Shown here: positions 35,267 through 43,811 of the stretch, piece by piece
Numbering within the stretch: position 1 is the stretch's first letter
Layout: the number at the start of each line of letters is the position of its first letter
Origin: Pseudomonas sp. HN11
GTDB lineage: Bacteria; Pseudomonadota; Gammaproteobacteria; Pseudomonadales; Pseudomonadaceae
Length of the DNA stretch: 64,000 nucleotides
Reading direction: 5' to 3'
Assembly: GCF_021390155.1 (NCBI RefSeq)
Contig: NZ_CP089985.1
Location: 2,181,001-2,245,000 of the forward strand
Made by a program: the position numbers and the translations under genes
The notes under the pieces: model-generated
What the model saw: only the letters and a program-made list of their open reading frames with translations
What the model was told of the DNA's origin: nothing
Database searches by the model: none

Positions 35267-35725
35267 TCACATTTTTTCGTTAACTTGGTCGAACCACTGG
35301 TCGAAAATATCTTCGGAGGTCAATGTCCTGTGATTTGTATATGTTGGTTCGTATTTGTACTCAGCGTTTAATCGACCAGTATCAACGTTGTAGTGTAGCT
35401 TGATTTCAGTAGGGGTCGGTTTTTCGTATTTGTCTAACATGACCTGAAGGCTCTTAAGGTCTTGGATTCCGGTTTCTAAAAGCGCACTTTGTCTTTCGGA
35501 TGATGTATCGTAATAATTCTGGGCGGAGGAAGGGGTGGAATCGTTCAGTCGGTGTTTGTGATAGAGAACTCCGTTTATACTATAGAAAACATCAAATGTA
35601 TAAATGCCCTCTTCAATGGAGCAGTACGCATATATGTCGTTTACTTTTCCGTCTGCGTACTCCAGGCAGAGTGAAATAATATCTGCTTGTGATTGAGAGA
35701 AAATATCTTCGAAGTTATCTTTCAT
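35267..35725 (-). CDS. Immunity protein, YezG (DUF600)-like
   Basis: 152 residues, plainly more AT-rich than its surroundings. The pattern IYAYCSIEEGIYTFDVFYSINGV near 31-53, LKSLQVMLDKYEKPTPTEIKL near 108-128 and YNVDTGRLNAEYKYEP near 131-146 fits the YezG/DUF600 immunity family. It begins 12 bases after the stop of the nuclease gene. It is expected to bind and block that toxin in the cytoplasm of the producer and its kin. Confidence 0.75.
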   Translation of the reverse strand: MKDNFEDIFSQSQADIISLCLEYADGKVNDIYAYCSIEEGIYTFDVFYSINGVLYHKHRLNDSTPSSAQNYYDTSSERQSALLETGIQDLKSLQVMLDKYEKPTPTEIKLHYNVDTGRLNAEYKYEPTYTNHRTLTSEDIFDQWFDQVNEKM

Positions 35726-35736
35726 TAGTTGGCGGC

Positions 35737-36885
35737 CTAGTTTGGGAAATCTTTAATGACAATTTTTCCGTCTATGGAATATTTCACAGTGAAACTGCTT
35801 GGTCTAACGTCCTTGTCAGTATAGTTTGGCTTGATTTCAGTGGAAACCTTTTTTCCATCCTTAATTGCTTGTGCCCATTTGTTTTCAAGTTTTGCGAAGT
35901 CGCTGAGATTAGCTTTCCGTGATTGGGAGACTAAATTGTCAAGCTTGGCGGAACCTCCAAATCTGTCCCCAGCTAAATGCCCAGCATGGTCTCCTGGTTG
36001 TTTCCCGGGCGTGTTGCTGGAGTGAGGTAGTCTCGTAGTTCGTGTTGTTAACTTCAGCTCCTCGGCAGTGAATTTTGTTATGCGCCCCAGATCGTCCGTT
36101 TCGTAAAGGTATTGATGCTCGCCTGTTCGATATTTTATGTCAGGCTTTAATTTCCCGCCTTTCTGGAGGTGCGAGCCATCTGTAATGATGTCGCTTTTTA
36201 TTTTGGCGCCATCTTTCGCTTTTGGAAGCTCTGGCTGTTGTGCAAGTCTTTCCAGAGTTTCTTTTTCTGTCCGTTCTGATGCTTCCTTAGCCGCTTTTTG
36301 CGCCACTTGTTGCGCTGCCTCTGACCCGAGGCGGTGCACGCCCTTGCCAACCAGTACGCCTCCTTTTATCGCATCGCCAACAAAGGGTATAGCCGCTACT
36401 GCTGACAGACTAGCATTGACCGCATCGCCCTCAGCAGCGTAGATCCCCGCGTTGATCAGGTCTGGGATAGCACCCAGTCCAGGCACGAAGCCCAACGCAT
36501 CCAAGCCGCCATGAACCCACGGGCTCGCGCTTCCCCACCAGCCTTTTTCTGCGTCTGTTTCTGCCTCTGTCGGCGGATTCGCCTGTGTGGCGGGGACGGC
36601 AGCGGGTGCGGTTTCTCCCACTACTCGACCTATGGTGTTGCCGTTTGCGTTCGTTCCACCTGGGCTTCGGTTCAAGCGTGGATCAGGATAGTCGGGCAGC
36701 GGAACAGGCAGTGCTTCTTTTTGCAGTGCTACATACTCGGCATAGGTCATTTCCTGTTGGGTCAGCAGCGTCTTTCCTTCATAGACCTGAACAGTCACGC
36801 CCCAGCCATTCTCAAAACTAGCGAAGACCTTGCCACCATATGGCACGAAGGATTTGTTGATGTTGATATTTAACGGCTCGGTCAT
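35737..36885 (-). CDS. T6SS effector with C-terminal DNA/RNA non-specific endonuclease domain
   Basis: 382 residues. N-terminal 60 residues of strand-like sequence, a Pro-rich linker, a hydrophobic glycine-rich segment (LDALGFVPGLGAIPDLINAG and AAIPFVGDAIKGG, about 128-176) common to polymorphic toxins, then a nuclease domain (about 250-382). The active site is DHAGH at 299-303 with RFGGS, followed by Asn317, Asn326 and Glu334, as in the NucA/Endonuclea_NS_2 family. It would degrade nucleic acid in a target cell. Its upstream neighbours DUF4150 (PAAR-like tip), DUF2169 (adaptor) and VgrG form its delivery module; the gene after it encodes immunity. Confidence 0.82.
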   Translation of the reverse strand: MTEPLNININKSFVPYGGKVFASFENGWGVTVQVYEGKTLLTQQEMTYAEYVALQKEALPVPLPDYPDPRLNRSPGGTNANGNTIGRVVGETAPAAVPATQANPPTEAETDAEKGWWGSASPWVHGGLDALGFVPGLGAIPDLINAGIYAAEGDAVNASLSAVAAIPFVGDAIKGGVLVGKGVHRLGSEAAQQVAQKAAKEASERTEKETLERLAQQPELPKAKDGAKIKSDIITDGSHLQKGGKLKPDIKYRTGEHQYLYETDDLGRITKFTAEELKLTTRTTRLPHSSNTPGKQPGDHAGHLAGDRFGGSAKLDNLVSQSRKANLSDFAKLENKWAQAIKDGKKVSTEIKPNYTDKDVRPSSFTVKYSIDGKIVIKDFPN

Positions 36886-36888
36886 GGT

Positions 36889-37245
36889 CTAGACCCCATT
36901 CATCCAGAACATGTCGTCATGGCGCACCACCAACTTCCCTTCAGCCCGCACCGTGCTGCTCTTCTCCAACGGGTAGCATTTTCCGCCGACGGTGTTGCTC
37001 TTGATGCCTTTGGCGGCGCCAGCCCCATCACCCTTGGTGGTCGGCACCAGGCTCTTATCGAACACCACCATTGGCTTGCCGTTGGCACGTACCGATTTGG
37101 CCACGCCGGTAGCGGTATTCAGTTCAGCCGTGACGGGGTAGGGCACCGGCGGGATGGCGCTGCCCATCGGCGTCTTGCACACATCGGGGACGATGCTGAC
37201 CACTTTCCATTTGCCCTGCTTGCGAGCGATGACGTTATCGGCCAT
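36889..37245 (-). CDS. DUF4150 PAAR-like protein
   Basis: 118 residues. Opening MADNVIARKQGKWKVVSIVP, then DVCKTPMGSAIPPVPYPV, DKSLVPTTKGDGAG and a C-terminal RHDDMFWMNG are the DUF4150 signature. These proteins act like PAAR tips, sitting on VgrG and carrying the effector. It begins one base after the DUF2169 stop and is three bases from the nuclease gene. Confidence 0.88.
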   Translation of the reverse strand: MADNVIARKQGKWKVVSIVPDVCKTPMGSAIPPVPYPVTAELNTATGVAKSVRANGKPMVVFDKSLVPTTKGDGAGAAKGIKSNTVGGKCYPLEKSSTVRAEGKLVVRHDDMFWMNGV

Positions 37246-37246
37246 G

Positions 37247-38596
37247 TCAGAGCACCTCCTTGTTCATGCGCTTGATTAGCGCTGCGCTCGGATCGGTCTC
37301 GAAGCGCGCTTCCAGCACGCGAATGCCCAGGTGATTGGGCAGGCTGATGCGATGGGTCAAGGCCAGGGTCATGGTCTCGGTGTCGATGCGCAGGGTGTCG
37401 GTGAGCATGGGCAGTGGCAGCATGGCGCCGTTGTGCAGGCGCATCAGCACAAAGGGGCGATGGCCGGGCAGTTCGACGCACAACGTGCCGTCGGGGGTGA
37501 GGTCGGGATTGGTCAGGTTGAACAGCTCAAGACGAAACGCAGGCGGTGGAAAATCAATCTGCTGATCAACCGGTGCGCCGTTCCAGTAGGCAAAGTCGAA
37601 ATCCCGCGGCAATCCCGGCCAGCGCTCTCGCTGCCAGACTTCGTCGTAGCTCCCGGCCAATGGTAGGCGCGGTGCCCAAGCACGTCCCACTATTCCAAAC
37701 CCGGTCGGTTGGTTTTTGTAGCTGGCCGCGACCTGCGCCATGCCGTGGGCGTCGAGTTCACCCTCGGGATGTTTGACCCGCTCCAGGCGCCACACGGGGT
37801 TGTGGATGGGTTCGATCTGCGGCGCGGGCAGCTCGCGCAGCGGCTTGTCCAAGTGATAGCCGAGGTCTTCCTGGCGTTTTTCAATCCAGCCCCGGCCCAG
37901 CGGGTTGCTGTAACAGACTTCGTTGAGCAGATAGGGCGGAGTATTTGTATCAACCGCGTGTTCGGGATTGGGCACCACGCTGCTGCCACCGAAGGCATAT
38001 TCCCAGCGCAATGGCACTGAGGCGACCGGTTGCGGCTCGGTCAGTTGCCAGCCACCGAACAGGCTGTGGCGGAATTGGCGAGGGCCAGTGAATTTCAGGT
38101 GCTTGTCCAACAAGTAATGGCGCGTCGGCGCATCGGCCCGACGCTTAAAAGCTTCTTGCCGGGCGGCTTGCCATACCGTTAGCTGATACTCGGTCAGCCG
38201 TTCGCCGGGGCTCAACGGCGTCGGCAGCGGCACCTCGATTCTGGGCGGCGGCGTCAGCGGCGCACTGATGCGCAGTCCTGCCGTCCACTGCGTTGCTGGT
38301 TGACCTTGTGGTGCGTAAGCATTACCCACCACGATCACATCACAACGCGGTTTGAACGGTGCCAGGTCACTTTCCTCGCAGACGCTGCTTGCCCCTTCCT
38401 CGCCGTAATAGCGATCAGCGGTGCACAGCGCCGGTGGGTTGTCGTCCAGCACTTCAGCGCGAAACTGCCCCGGCTGCCCGTCAATCGGCAGCAACCGATA
38501 ACCCACTTTCATGACCAGCACCGGGTACTCTTGATCGTCCATACCCAGCGCGCTGAAACACAACGCATCGAAGGGCGTCAGATTGCGAAATTCCAT
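37247..38596 (-). CDS. DUF2169 T6SS effector adaptor
   Basis: 449 residues. MEFRNLTPFDALCFSALGMD and the WPGLPRDFDFAYWNGAP segment mark the DUF2169 family, which loads effectors that carry PAAR/DUF4150 partners onto VgrG. Soluble, cytoplasmic, no catalytic motif. Nine bases after vgrG. Confidence 0.85.
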   Translation of the reverse strand: MEFRNLTPFDALCFSALGMDDQEYPVLVMKVGYRLLPIDGQPGQFRAEVLDDNPPALCTADRYYGEEGASSVCEESDLAPFKPRCDVIVVGNAYAPQGQPATQWTAGLRISAPLTPPPRIEVPLPTPLSPGERLTEYQLTVWQAARQEAFKRRADAPTRHYLLDKHLKFTGPRQFRHSLFGGWQLTEPQPVASVPLRWEYAFGGSSVVPNPEHAVDTNTPPYLLNEVCYSNPLGRGWIEKRQEDLGYHLDKPLRELPAPQIEPIHNPVWRLERVKHPEGELDAHGMAQVAASYKNQPTGFGIVGRAWAPRLPLAGSYDEVWQRERWPGLPRDFDFAYWNGAPVDQQIDFPPPAFRLELFNLTNPDLTPDGTLCVELPGHRPFVLMRLHNGAMLPLPMLTDTLRIDTETMTLALTHRISLPNHLGIRVLEARFETDPSAALIKRMNKEVL

Positions 38597-38605
38597 GTCC
38601 GCCCC

Positions 38606-40618
38606 TCAGTTGATATCGACGTCTTTGCCGTTGATCTGCACTGCGCCAGTGGCGGTGAAATCGAAGGTGCGGCCATTGATCAGCACGGTGCCGTCGGACT
38701 TCATCACTAAAGTCGATTTACCGACTTTGATGCTCAGTTCATCCCCGGCGGTGATGGTGAATTTCTTTCCCACCACCACCGACTTGTGAATACCGATCTG
38801 CTCGCTCTGACTCAGCCCCACGGTGGTATTCATCGTCGCGCCAACACTGGTCTGATACGCCGCACCAATGGTCAGCGCCTTGGCCAGGCCGATGGTTTCC
38901 GCTTTGGCGAGGGCAATGGTCTCGGCTTTGTTACCGCCGATGGTCACGCTGCGATTGGCACCGATGCTGATGGTTTCGTTCTGGCCGACGTCTTCGGTGC
39001 GGTGGTCGCCAATGGACACGGTTTCGTTGTGCTCGACCCGCTCCTTGCGGTCATTGCCGACGAAGATGCCGTTGTTGTTTTTGATGTGGACGTTCTTGTC
39101 TTTTTCGGCATGGATAAACACTTCCTGGTGCCCAAGTTCATCCTCAAAGCGCAACTCGTTGAAGCCAGGTCCCTTATGAGTGCGGCTTTTGATGGTCATC
39201 CGCGTCTTGTGTTTGGGCAGCTCATACGGCGGCAGATTGGTTTGGCGGTAGGTGCGGCCCGTGGCGATCGGCTGGTCAGGATCGCCATCCAGGAAGCTGA
39301 TGATCAGTTCCTGATTCACGCGTGGCACGGCCATGGCACCCCAAGTCGCGCCTGCCCAGCCTTGAGCGACACGGATCCAGCACGAGCTCTGGTCATTGTT
39401 TTTGTCCGAGCGGTCCCATGGGAACTGCACCTTGACTCGGCCCCATTCATCGCAATAGATCTCCTCACCGGGAGGGCCGACCACCGTGGCGATCTGCGGG
39501 CCGTCGATGCAGGGTTTGTTGCACAGTGGGGCTTTCCAATCCGAGGTCCAGCGGATGGCGCTGGCCTTCAACGTGTAGGACGTACCGAGGCCGCTACCAA
39601 ACGATTCTTCCTGCAAGCTGGTGTGCTGCTTGCCTTCGTGCTTGATGGCGATGGTGCGCCAGCGGTCGTTGAAGTCCTCACGTGGATGATCGTTGAGGTC
39701 GAAGGCCAACCCCGGTTGTAGGCGTTCATCGTCGCCTTCCACATGGGCCAGCTTGGCGTCGTTGCGCAGGGCGGTCAGTCGGGTTTTGGTGAAGGGTTTC
39801 CCAGCGATATCGCGCTTGTAGCGGCCGGGGTAGTCGTAGCGTTCGTAATCCTTGTGCTGGTTGTTCAGGTCCTGGTCGCCAGTCGCCGTGTGCTGCTGGT
39901 TGTAGCGCGGGTGGGTGAAGGTGTAGTCGCGTTGCACCTGCACGGCGGTGCGCACTTGTTCGGTGTAGTGGAAGCGGGTCAACGCCGGTTCCTTGGAATC
40001 GCCGCCACCCATGGCCTGGTAGATCACCGGGCAATCGGTATGGGTGCCGATGGTGCCGAGGCCGCCGACGCGGTCGGTGAGGACCAGGGTGTGGCCGTCG
40101 GCGCGGTGTTCGAAGGTGTAGAGCAGGCCTTCTTCGGCAGCTAGGCGTGCGATGAAGTCGAGGTCGGTTTCACCAGCCTGCACGCAGTATTCGCGGGGTT
40201 GGTGCTCGAAGCAGATTTCGCTGCGGATGTCGGTCAGCTTCTGCTTGGCGAGCATGCTGGTGATGATGTCGGGCACGGTTTGGGCCTGGAAGATGCGCCA
40301 GTTGGAGCGCAGATCGAAACGCTTCAGGGTCGGCTCAACCACAGCGGTGTAGCGGGTGCGGCGAAAGCCGGTGTCTCCCTGTTGGAACAGGCTGACCAGC
40401 CCATGGACGTAGCGCACCGGGGTGTCGTTGCGCCAAATGGTGAACACCGCAGCCAGATCGAGCATGCGGTAGAAATCGATGGCCTGGTGGTGACTGACCA
40501 GCTCCAGTTCAAGTTTGAAAGGTTGGGACAGGCCTTCTTCAAGGGTGAACGAAACCACTTCGAAGGGATCGCCCCGCAGCGGTTCGAAGGTGTAACGCAG
40601 GTCGCTTTGACGGGGCAT
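38606..40618 (-). CDS. vgrG: T6SS spike protein VgrG
   Basis: 670 residues. Gp27-like barrels at about 1-370, the gp5 OB-fold near 375-450 (CDEWGRVKVQFPWDR, SSCWIRVAQGWAG, RVNQELIISFLDGDPDQP), then a triple-helix stalk of short repeats (IGANRSVTIGGNKAETIALA and similar, about 530-640) to the end. No extra effector domain. It forms the trimeric spike on the Hcp tube. AGGAGG precedes ATG 40618. Its first 440 residues are almost the same as those of the VgrG at 52755; the stalks differ. Confidence 0.95.
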   Translation of the reverse strand: MPRQSDLRYTFEPLRGDPFEVVSFTLEEGLSQPFKLELELVSHHQAIDFYRMLDLAAVFTIWRNDTPVRYVHGLVSLFQQGDTGFRRTRYTAVVEPTLKRFDLRSNWRIFQAQTVPDIITSMLAKQKLTDIRSEICFEHQPREYCVQAGETDLDFIARLAAEEGLLYTFEHRADGHTLVLTDRVGGLGTIGTHTDCPVIYQAMGGGDSKEPALTRFHYTEQVRTAVQVQRDYTFTHPRYNQQHTATGDQDLNNQHKDYERYDYPGRYKRDIAGKPFTKTRLTALRNDAKLAHVEGDDERLQPGLAFDLNDHPREDFNDRWRTIAIKHEGKQHTSLQEESFGSGLGTSYTLKASAIRWTSDWKAPLCNKPCIDGPQIATVVGPPGEEIYCDEWGRVKVQFPWDRSDKNNDQSSCWIRVAQGWAGATWGAMAVPRVNQELIISFLDGDPDQPIATGRTYRQTNLPPYELPKHKTRMTIKSRTHKGPGFNELRFEDELGHQEVFIHAEKDKNVHIKNNNGIFVGNDRKERVEHNETVSIGDHRTEDVGQNETISIGANRSVTIGGNKAETIALAKAETIGLAKALTIGAAYQTSVGATMNTTVGLSQSEQIGIHKSVVVGKKFTITAGDELSIKVGKSTLVMKSDGTVLINGRTFDFTATGAVQINGKDVDIN

Positions 40619-40643
40619 GAAACCTCCTTGTGGTGAGTCCGGA

Positions 40644-40901
40644 TCAGTTGATCATCCAGCTGGCATCGCCGTTTTCCAGGATGCCTTCGTGGTCGGTGCT
40701 GTCGCCGACGCGGGCTACGGCTTTGCCGTTGATGATCATTGAGGGCGAGCCGCTGATGATCACAGCACCGCAGCCGAGGGTGTCGCCGACACGGGCGATG
40801 GCGCGGCCGTTGACGGTGACGTTGCGCGTGCCGCTTTTGACGGTGGTGGGGCCGCACAAAGGGCAATCATGGTCGTGTCCGACCAGAACGACGGCGGGCA
40901 T
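40644..40901 (-). CDS. PAAR-domain spike tip protein
   Basis: 85 residues from ATG 40901 with GGAGG just upstream. HDCPLCGPTTVKSGTRNVTV, NGRAIARVGD and GCGAVIISGSPSMIINGKAVARVGD repeats are the PAAR fold, which forms a metal-bound cone. It sharpens the VgrG tip. No effector extension. Located between hcp and vgrG. Confidence 0.92.
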   Translation of the reverse strand: MPAVVLVGHDHDCPLCGPTTVKSGTRNVTVNGRAIARVGDTLGCGAVIISGSPSMIINGKAVARVGDSTDHEGILENGDASWMIN

Positions 40902-40970
40902 AAAACCTCCAGAGAGCATCGAGTCTGTGAACATTCCGCCGCCTGTGCGGCGGAACGTGCCGGTTGGCGG

Positions 40971-41483
40971 TTAAGCCGGCTTGCGCCAGTCATCCGACGC
41001 TTCGGTACCGGCCACCACATGGCTCCAACTGACTTTGCGATAAGCCAGGCTGGTCTTGATCAGTTGGGTGTAGTTGGCGTTGCCGCTGTCCTGTGCGTGG
41101 GGCAGCACGGTGTCGATCTCGACGACGGTGGCGTCTTCCAATTTGGTGGTGAAGAAGTGCTCCTGTTTGCCGTCTCCAGAGGTGCGGAACCACTTGACCT
41201 CGACGGTCGGCAGCATTTCGCCGGTGGCCAGCGCCTGGTAGAGCATGGGCGAGGCTTTGCTCAGGGCGCTGGTGAAGATCAGCGGCTTGTGCACGCGCTG
41301 GCCGGCGGGCTGACCGCTTTGCGGGTCGGTAGGCGTGGTGATCTGATGGTCGATGGCCTGTGCAAGAATTTCATCCTCATGGCCTTCGACATAAACGTTG
41401 CCCACCGAATCAGCGGTGAACGCGCCCTTGGTGATATGGCCTTGGTTTTGGCCGTGGATGCTGATGTACGCGGGTGTTGGCAT
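40971..41483 (-). CDS. hcp: T6SS tube protein Hcp (TssD)
   Basis: 170 residues, typical length. MPTPAYISIHGQNQGHITKG and the KPLIFTSALSKASPMLYQAL segment mark the Hcp family (DUF796). Hexameric rings stack into the inner tube thrown by sheath contraction. A GGAG-like AAGGAG precedes the start. Its own transcript is common in T6SS loci; here 100 bases separate it from tssL. Confidence 0.95.
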   Translation of the reverse strand: MPTPAYISIHGQNQGHITKGAFTADSVGNVYVEGHEDEILAQAIDHQITTPTDPQSGQPAGQRVHKPLIFTSALSKASPMLYQALATGEMLPTVEVKWFRTSGDGKQEHFFTTKLEDATVVEIDTVLPHAQDSGNANYTQLIKTSLAYRKVSWSHVVAGTEASDDWRKPA

Positions 41484-41586
41484 GACAAGCTCCTTGTCGC
41501 GATGATTAAACGACCCTGAGGTCGTGGGTTCTGGCCCAAGAGGCCATGGCTTTGCAGGCGCTCGGAATGAGCACGCTGAAAATCGG

Positions 41587-42435
41587 TTACAGGTTGAGAA
41601 TTCGTTCCAGGGAGGCGAGCACTTCCTGGGTGATGCTGTTCAGGCGCATGGAGTAGATCGTGTAGGCGCAGGTCAGCACGACAGCGGCCAATGCCCATGG
41701 CGTCCACAATGGCCAGGCGCGTTTGATCCGGTAATTGCGCGGCGCGACGTTTTTCAGCGGGTCGGTCAGCCGTTTGGGCGTCTCGCCGCGCAGCGGGCGC
41801 AACAGTCCATGCAATTGGTTGATGATCTTCTGTATTTCGTCATCGCCCTTGCTATGGGCGCCGTATTTGCCCTTGAGGCCGGAGATCAGGCACTGGTACA
41901 TGAACTCCAGCACATGCTGGTACCGGGCCGCTTCGGGGATCATGTTGTTCATGATGGTGAAGAACCGCTCACCGCCTCGGGTTTCCCCATGGAACTGGCT
42001 GAGCAATGAGCGTTCACTCCAAGTGGAGAGCCTGCCCCAGGTGGTGCGCATGACCACCTCGTCGATCAGCAGGCACAGGCTGTAGGAGTAGGCCTTGAGC
42101 ATGCCGGCGTCGTAGTCGAGCTGGCTGACTTCTTCCATGATCGTGGTGATCTGGTTGCTGACGCTTTTGTACAGCGCGGGCACGTCATCGTGATGGTCCA
42201 GGCGGCGCAGGCGGATCACCAGGCCGATCAGGGGCGTGGCGGCATCGCACAGTGGGTTCCAGGCCAGGCCGCGCATGTCGAATTCAGGGTCTGCGAGCAG
42301 AACTGGGGCGTTTGGCTTGGCCTGTTCCTCCGCGAGGTCCGAACCCGTGCTGCTGGTGGCCTGCTGCAAATAGCTTAAGATTCGGTTGCTATCGTCCGTT
42401 GGCAGCGTGGGTTCGGTGGGCATGGTCTCACTCAT
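41587..42435 (-). CDS. tssL: T6SS membrane complex protein TssL (DotU/IcmH)
   Basis: 282 residues from ATG 42435, after AGGAG. Cytoplasmic hook domain (DYDAGMLKAYSYSLCLLIDE, then TTWG and FHGETRGGERFF) and a single membrane helix near the C-terminus (WPLWTPWALAAVVLTCAY, about 240-260), short periplasmic tail, no peptidoglycan-binding extension. Joins TssM and TssJ to anchor the machine. Overlaps tssK by eight bases. Confidence 0.93.
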   Translation of the reverse strand: MSETMPTEPTLPTDDSNRILSYLQQATSSTGSDLAEEQAKPNAPVLLADPEFDMRGLAWNPLCDAATPLIGLVIRLRRLDHHDDVPALYKSVSNQITTIMEEVSQLDYDAGMLKAYSYSLCLLIDEVVMRTTWGRLSTWSERSLLSQFHGETRGGERFFTIMNNMIPEAARYQHVLEFMYQCLISGLKGKYGAHSKGDDEIQKIINQLHGLLRPLRGETPKRLTDPLKNVAPRNYRIKRAWPLWTPWALAAVVLTCAYTIYSMRLNSITQEVLASLERILNL

Positions 42436-43774
42436 CTTTCTCACTCCTGATCGCCCAGAACTGCAATTCCAGCTCCGGGAATTCGCCGGCAATGTGGAAA
42501 CCAAATCCGCTGCCGCTGCTCAAGCCTTGCCACGCAGGGTGATGGCGGTCGAGTTCGAAGTAGCTGAAGCCGGCATGGAACGGCAGGTGCCGTGGCGCCA
42601 CCGGCAACGGCAGCAGCGGAATGCCCGGCAGTTGCAGGCTGACCAGTTGTTCCAAACCTTCGGTGGAGCTGATCTTGATCTGCTTGGGCAGTTGCTGGCG
42701 CAGGGTCTCCGCTGGCAGTTCGGCGCGCACGGCGAGGATGAATTCGGCGTTGTCCAGCAGGCGTTTGTCGTTCAAGGCAGCGGTGCGTACGCCGTATTGC
42801 TGCACGACAATCGGCAGCGACACTGCACGCGGTTGCAGCACGGTGCCCAAAGCGCGGCGCAAGGTGTGCTCCAGGAGCTGGAAGGACTCGCGCAGGTTGT
42901 CGTGCTGGTAGGCCGGGTATTCCTGGGGCAGGTGGCCCTCGTCGGTAAAGGTGACCAGTTCGCCGCAGGCCTGGGCCAGTGCGATGTACAGCCGTTCCGG
43001 GTGGACCTGGCGCTGGCGAGCCAGGTGCTGGAACAATGGGAACAAGCGGTTGAGGGTTTGCAGCAGGTTGAAGTCGGTGACATCGGCCACACCCGATTGC
43101 CCCGGTGAACCGATGCGCTGTGCCAGGTTCTTGGCGCGCTCGCGCATCAGCCCGGCCACTTCACCCAGGTAGCGGTGCAGCGCCGGCACGGCTTGCACGG
43201 ACAGGCTGGTGGGATAGAAATGCTCGTCCATCACCAGGCTGCCATCCGGGCGCTTGTCTTTGATTTTGCCCAGGGCGATGCCGGTAAAGGCACTGCGGTC
43301 GCTGCGTTCGAGCATCAGTTGCAGGTTGGGCACGGCCAGGTCCATGCCGACCTGATCGCCGTCATCGCTGTGGGTATCGCGGATTTCTTCGCGGCGGGCG
43401 ATGTAGCGGCTGTTGCCGTAGCGGTCGGGCCAACGCACTTCGAGGGCGCCGTTGGACCGCAGCGGCAGGGTCAGATAGACGATCTGGTTGACTGCGCTGC
43501 TGTCGGCAATTTCCAGCGGCGCGGGTGGCGCCAGGTCGCGGGGGATATCAAAGACACTGCCGTCGGGCATGATTCCACACGCCTTGGTAAGGGCAACTTT
43601 GCCGAAGCTCAAATATTCGCTGTTCAGCTCCAGCTCGCTGAAGCCGTAAAGGGCGTCGTTCAGGCTGTGCATACGCTGATGCACGGCGGCTTCGGCGGCG
43701 CGGGCCTGTTGCTGAAAGTGCTGGGGTTTGACGAACAAACCTTCATGCCAGATGACGGGGTTGCGTGAACTCAT
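42428..43774 (-). CDS. tssK: T6SS baseplate protein TssK
   Basis: 448 residues, standard length. NPVIWHEGLFVKPQHFQQQA at the start is the family signature. TssK trimers connect the baseplate to the TssLM membrane complex. Cytoplasmic; same operon. Confidence 0.95.
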   Translation of the reverse strand: MSSRNPVIWHEGLFVKPQHFQQQARAAEAAVHQRMHSLNDALYGFSELELNSEYLSFGKVALTKACGIMPDGSVFDIPRDLAPPAPLEIADSSAVNQIVYLTLPLRSNGALEVRWPDRYGNSRYIARREEIRDTHSDDGDQVGMDLAVPNLQLMLERSDRSAFTGIALGKIKDKRPDGSLVMDEHFYPTSLSVQAVPALHRYLGEVAGLMRERAKNLAQRIGSPGQSGVADVTDFNLLQTLNRLFPLFQHLARQRQVHPERLYIALAQACGELVTFTDEGHLPQEYPAYQHDNLRESFQLLEHTLRRALGTVLQPRAVSLPIVVQQYGVRTAALNDKRLLDNAEFILAVRAELPAETLRQQLPKQIKISSTEGLEQLVSLQLPGIPLLPLPVAPRHLPFHAGFSYFELDRHHPAWQGLSSGSGFGFHIAGEFPELELQFWAIRSEKDE

Positions 43775-43811
43775 CGGTGATTACTCAGGGCAATAGCGGC
43801 TGAAAAGGGCG

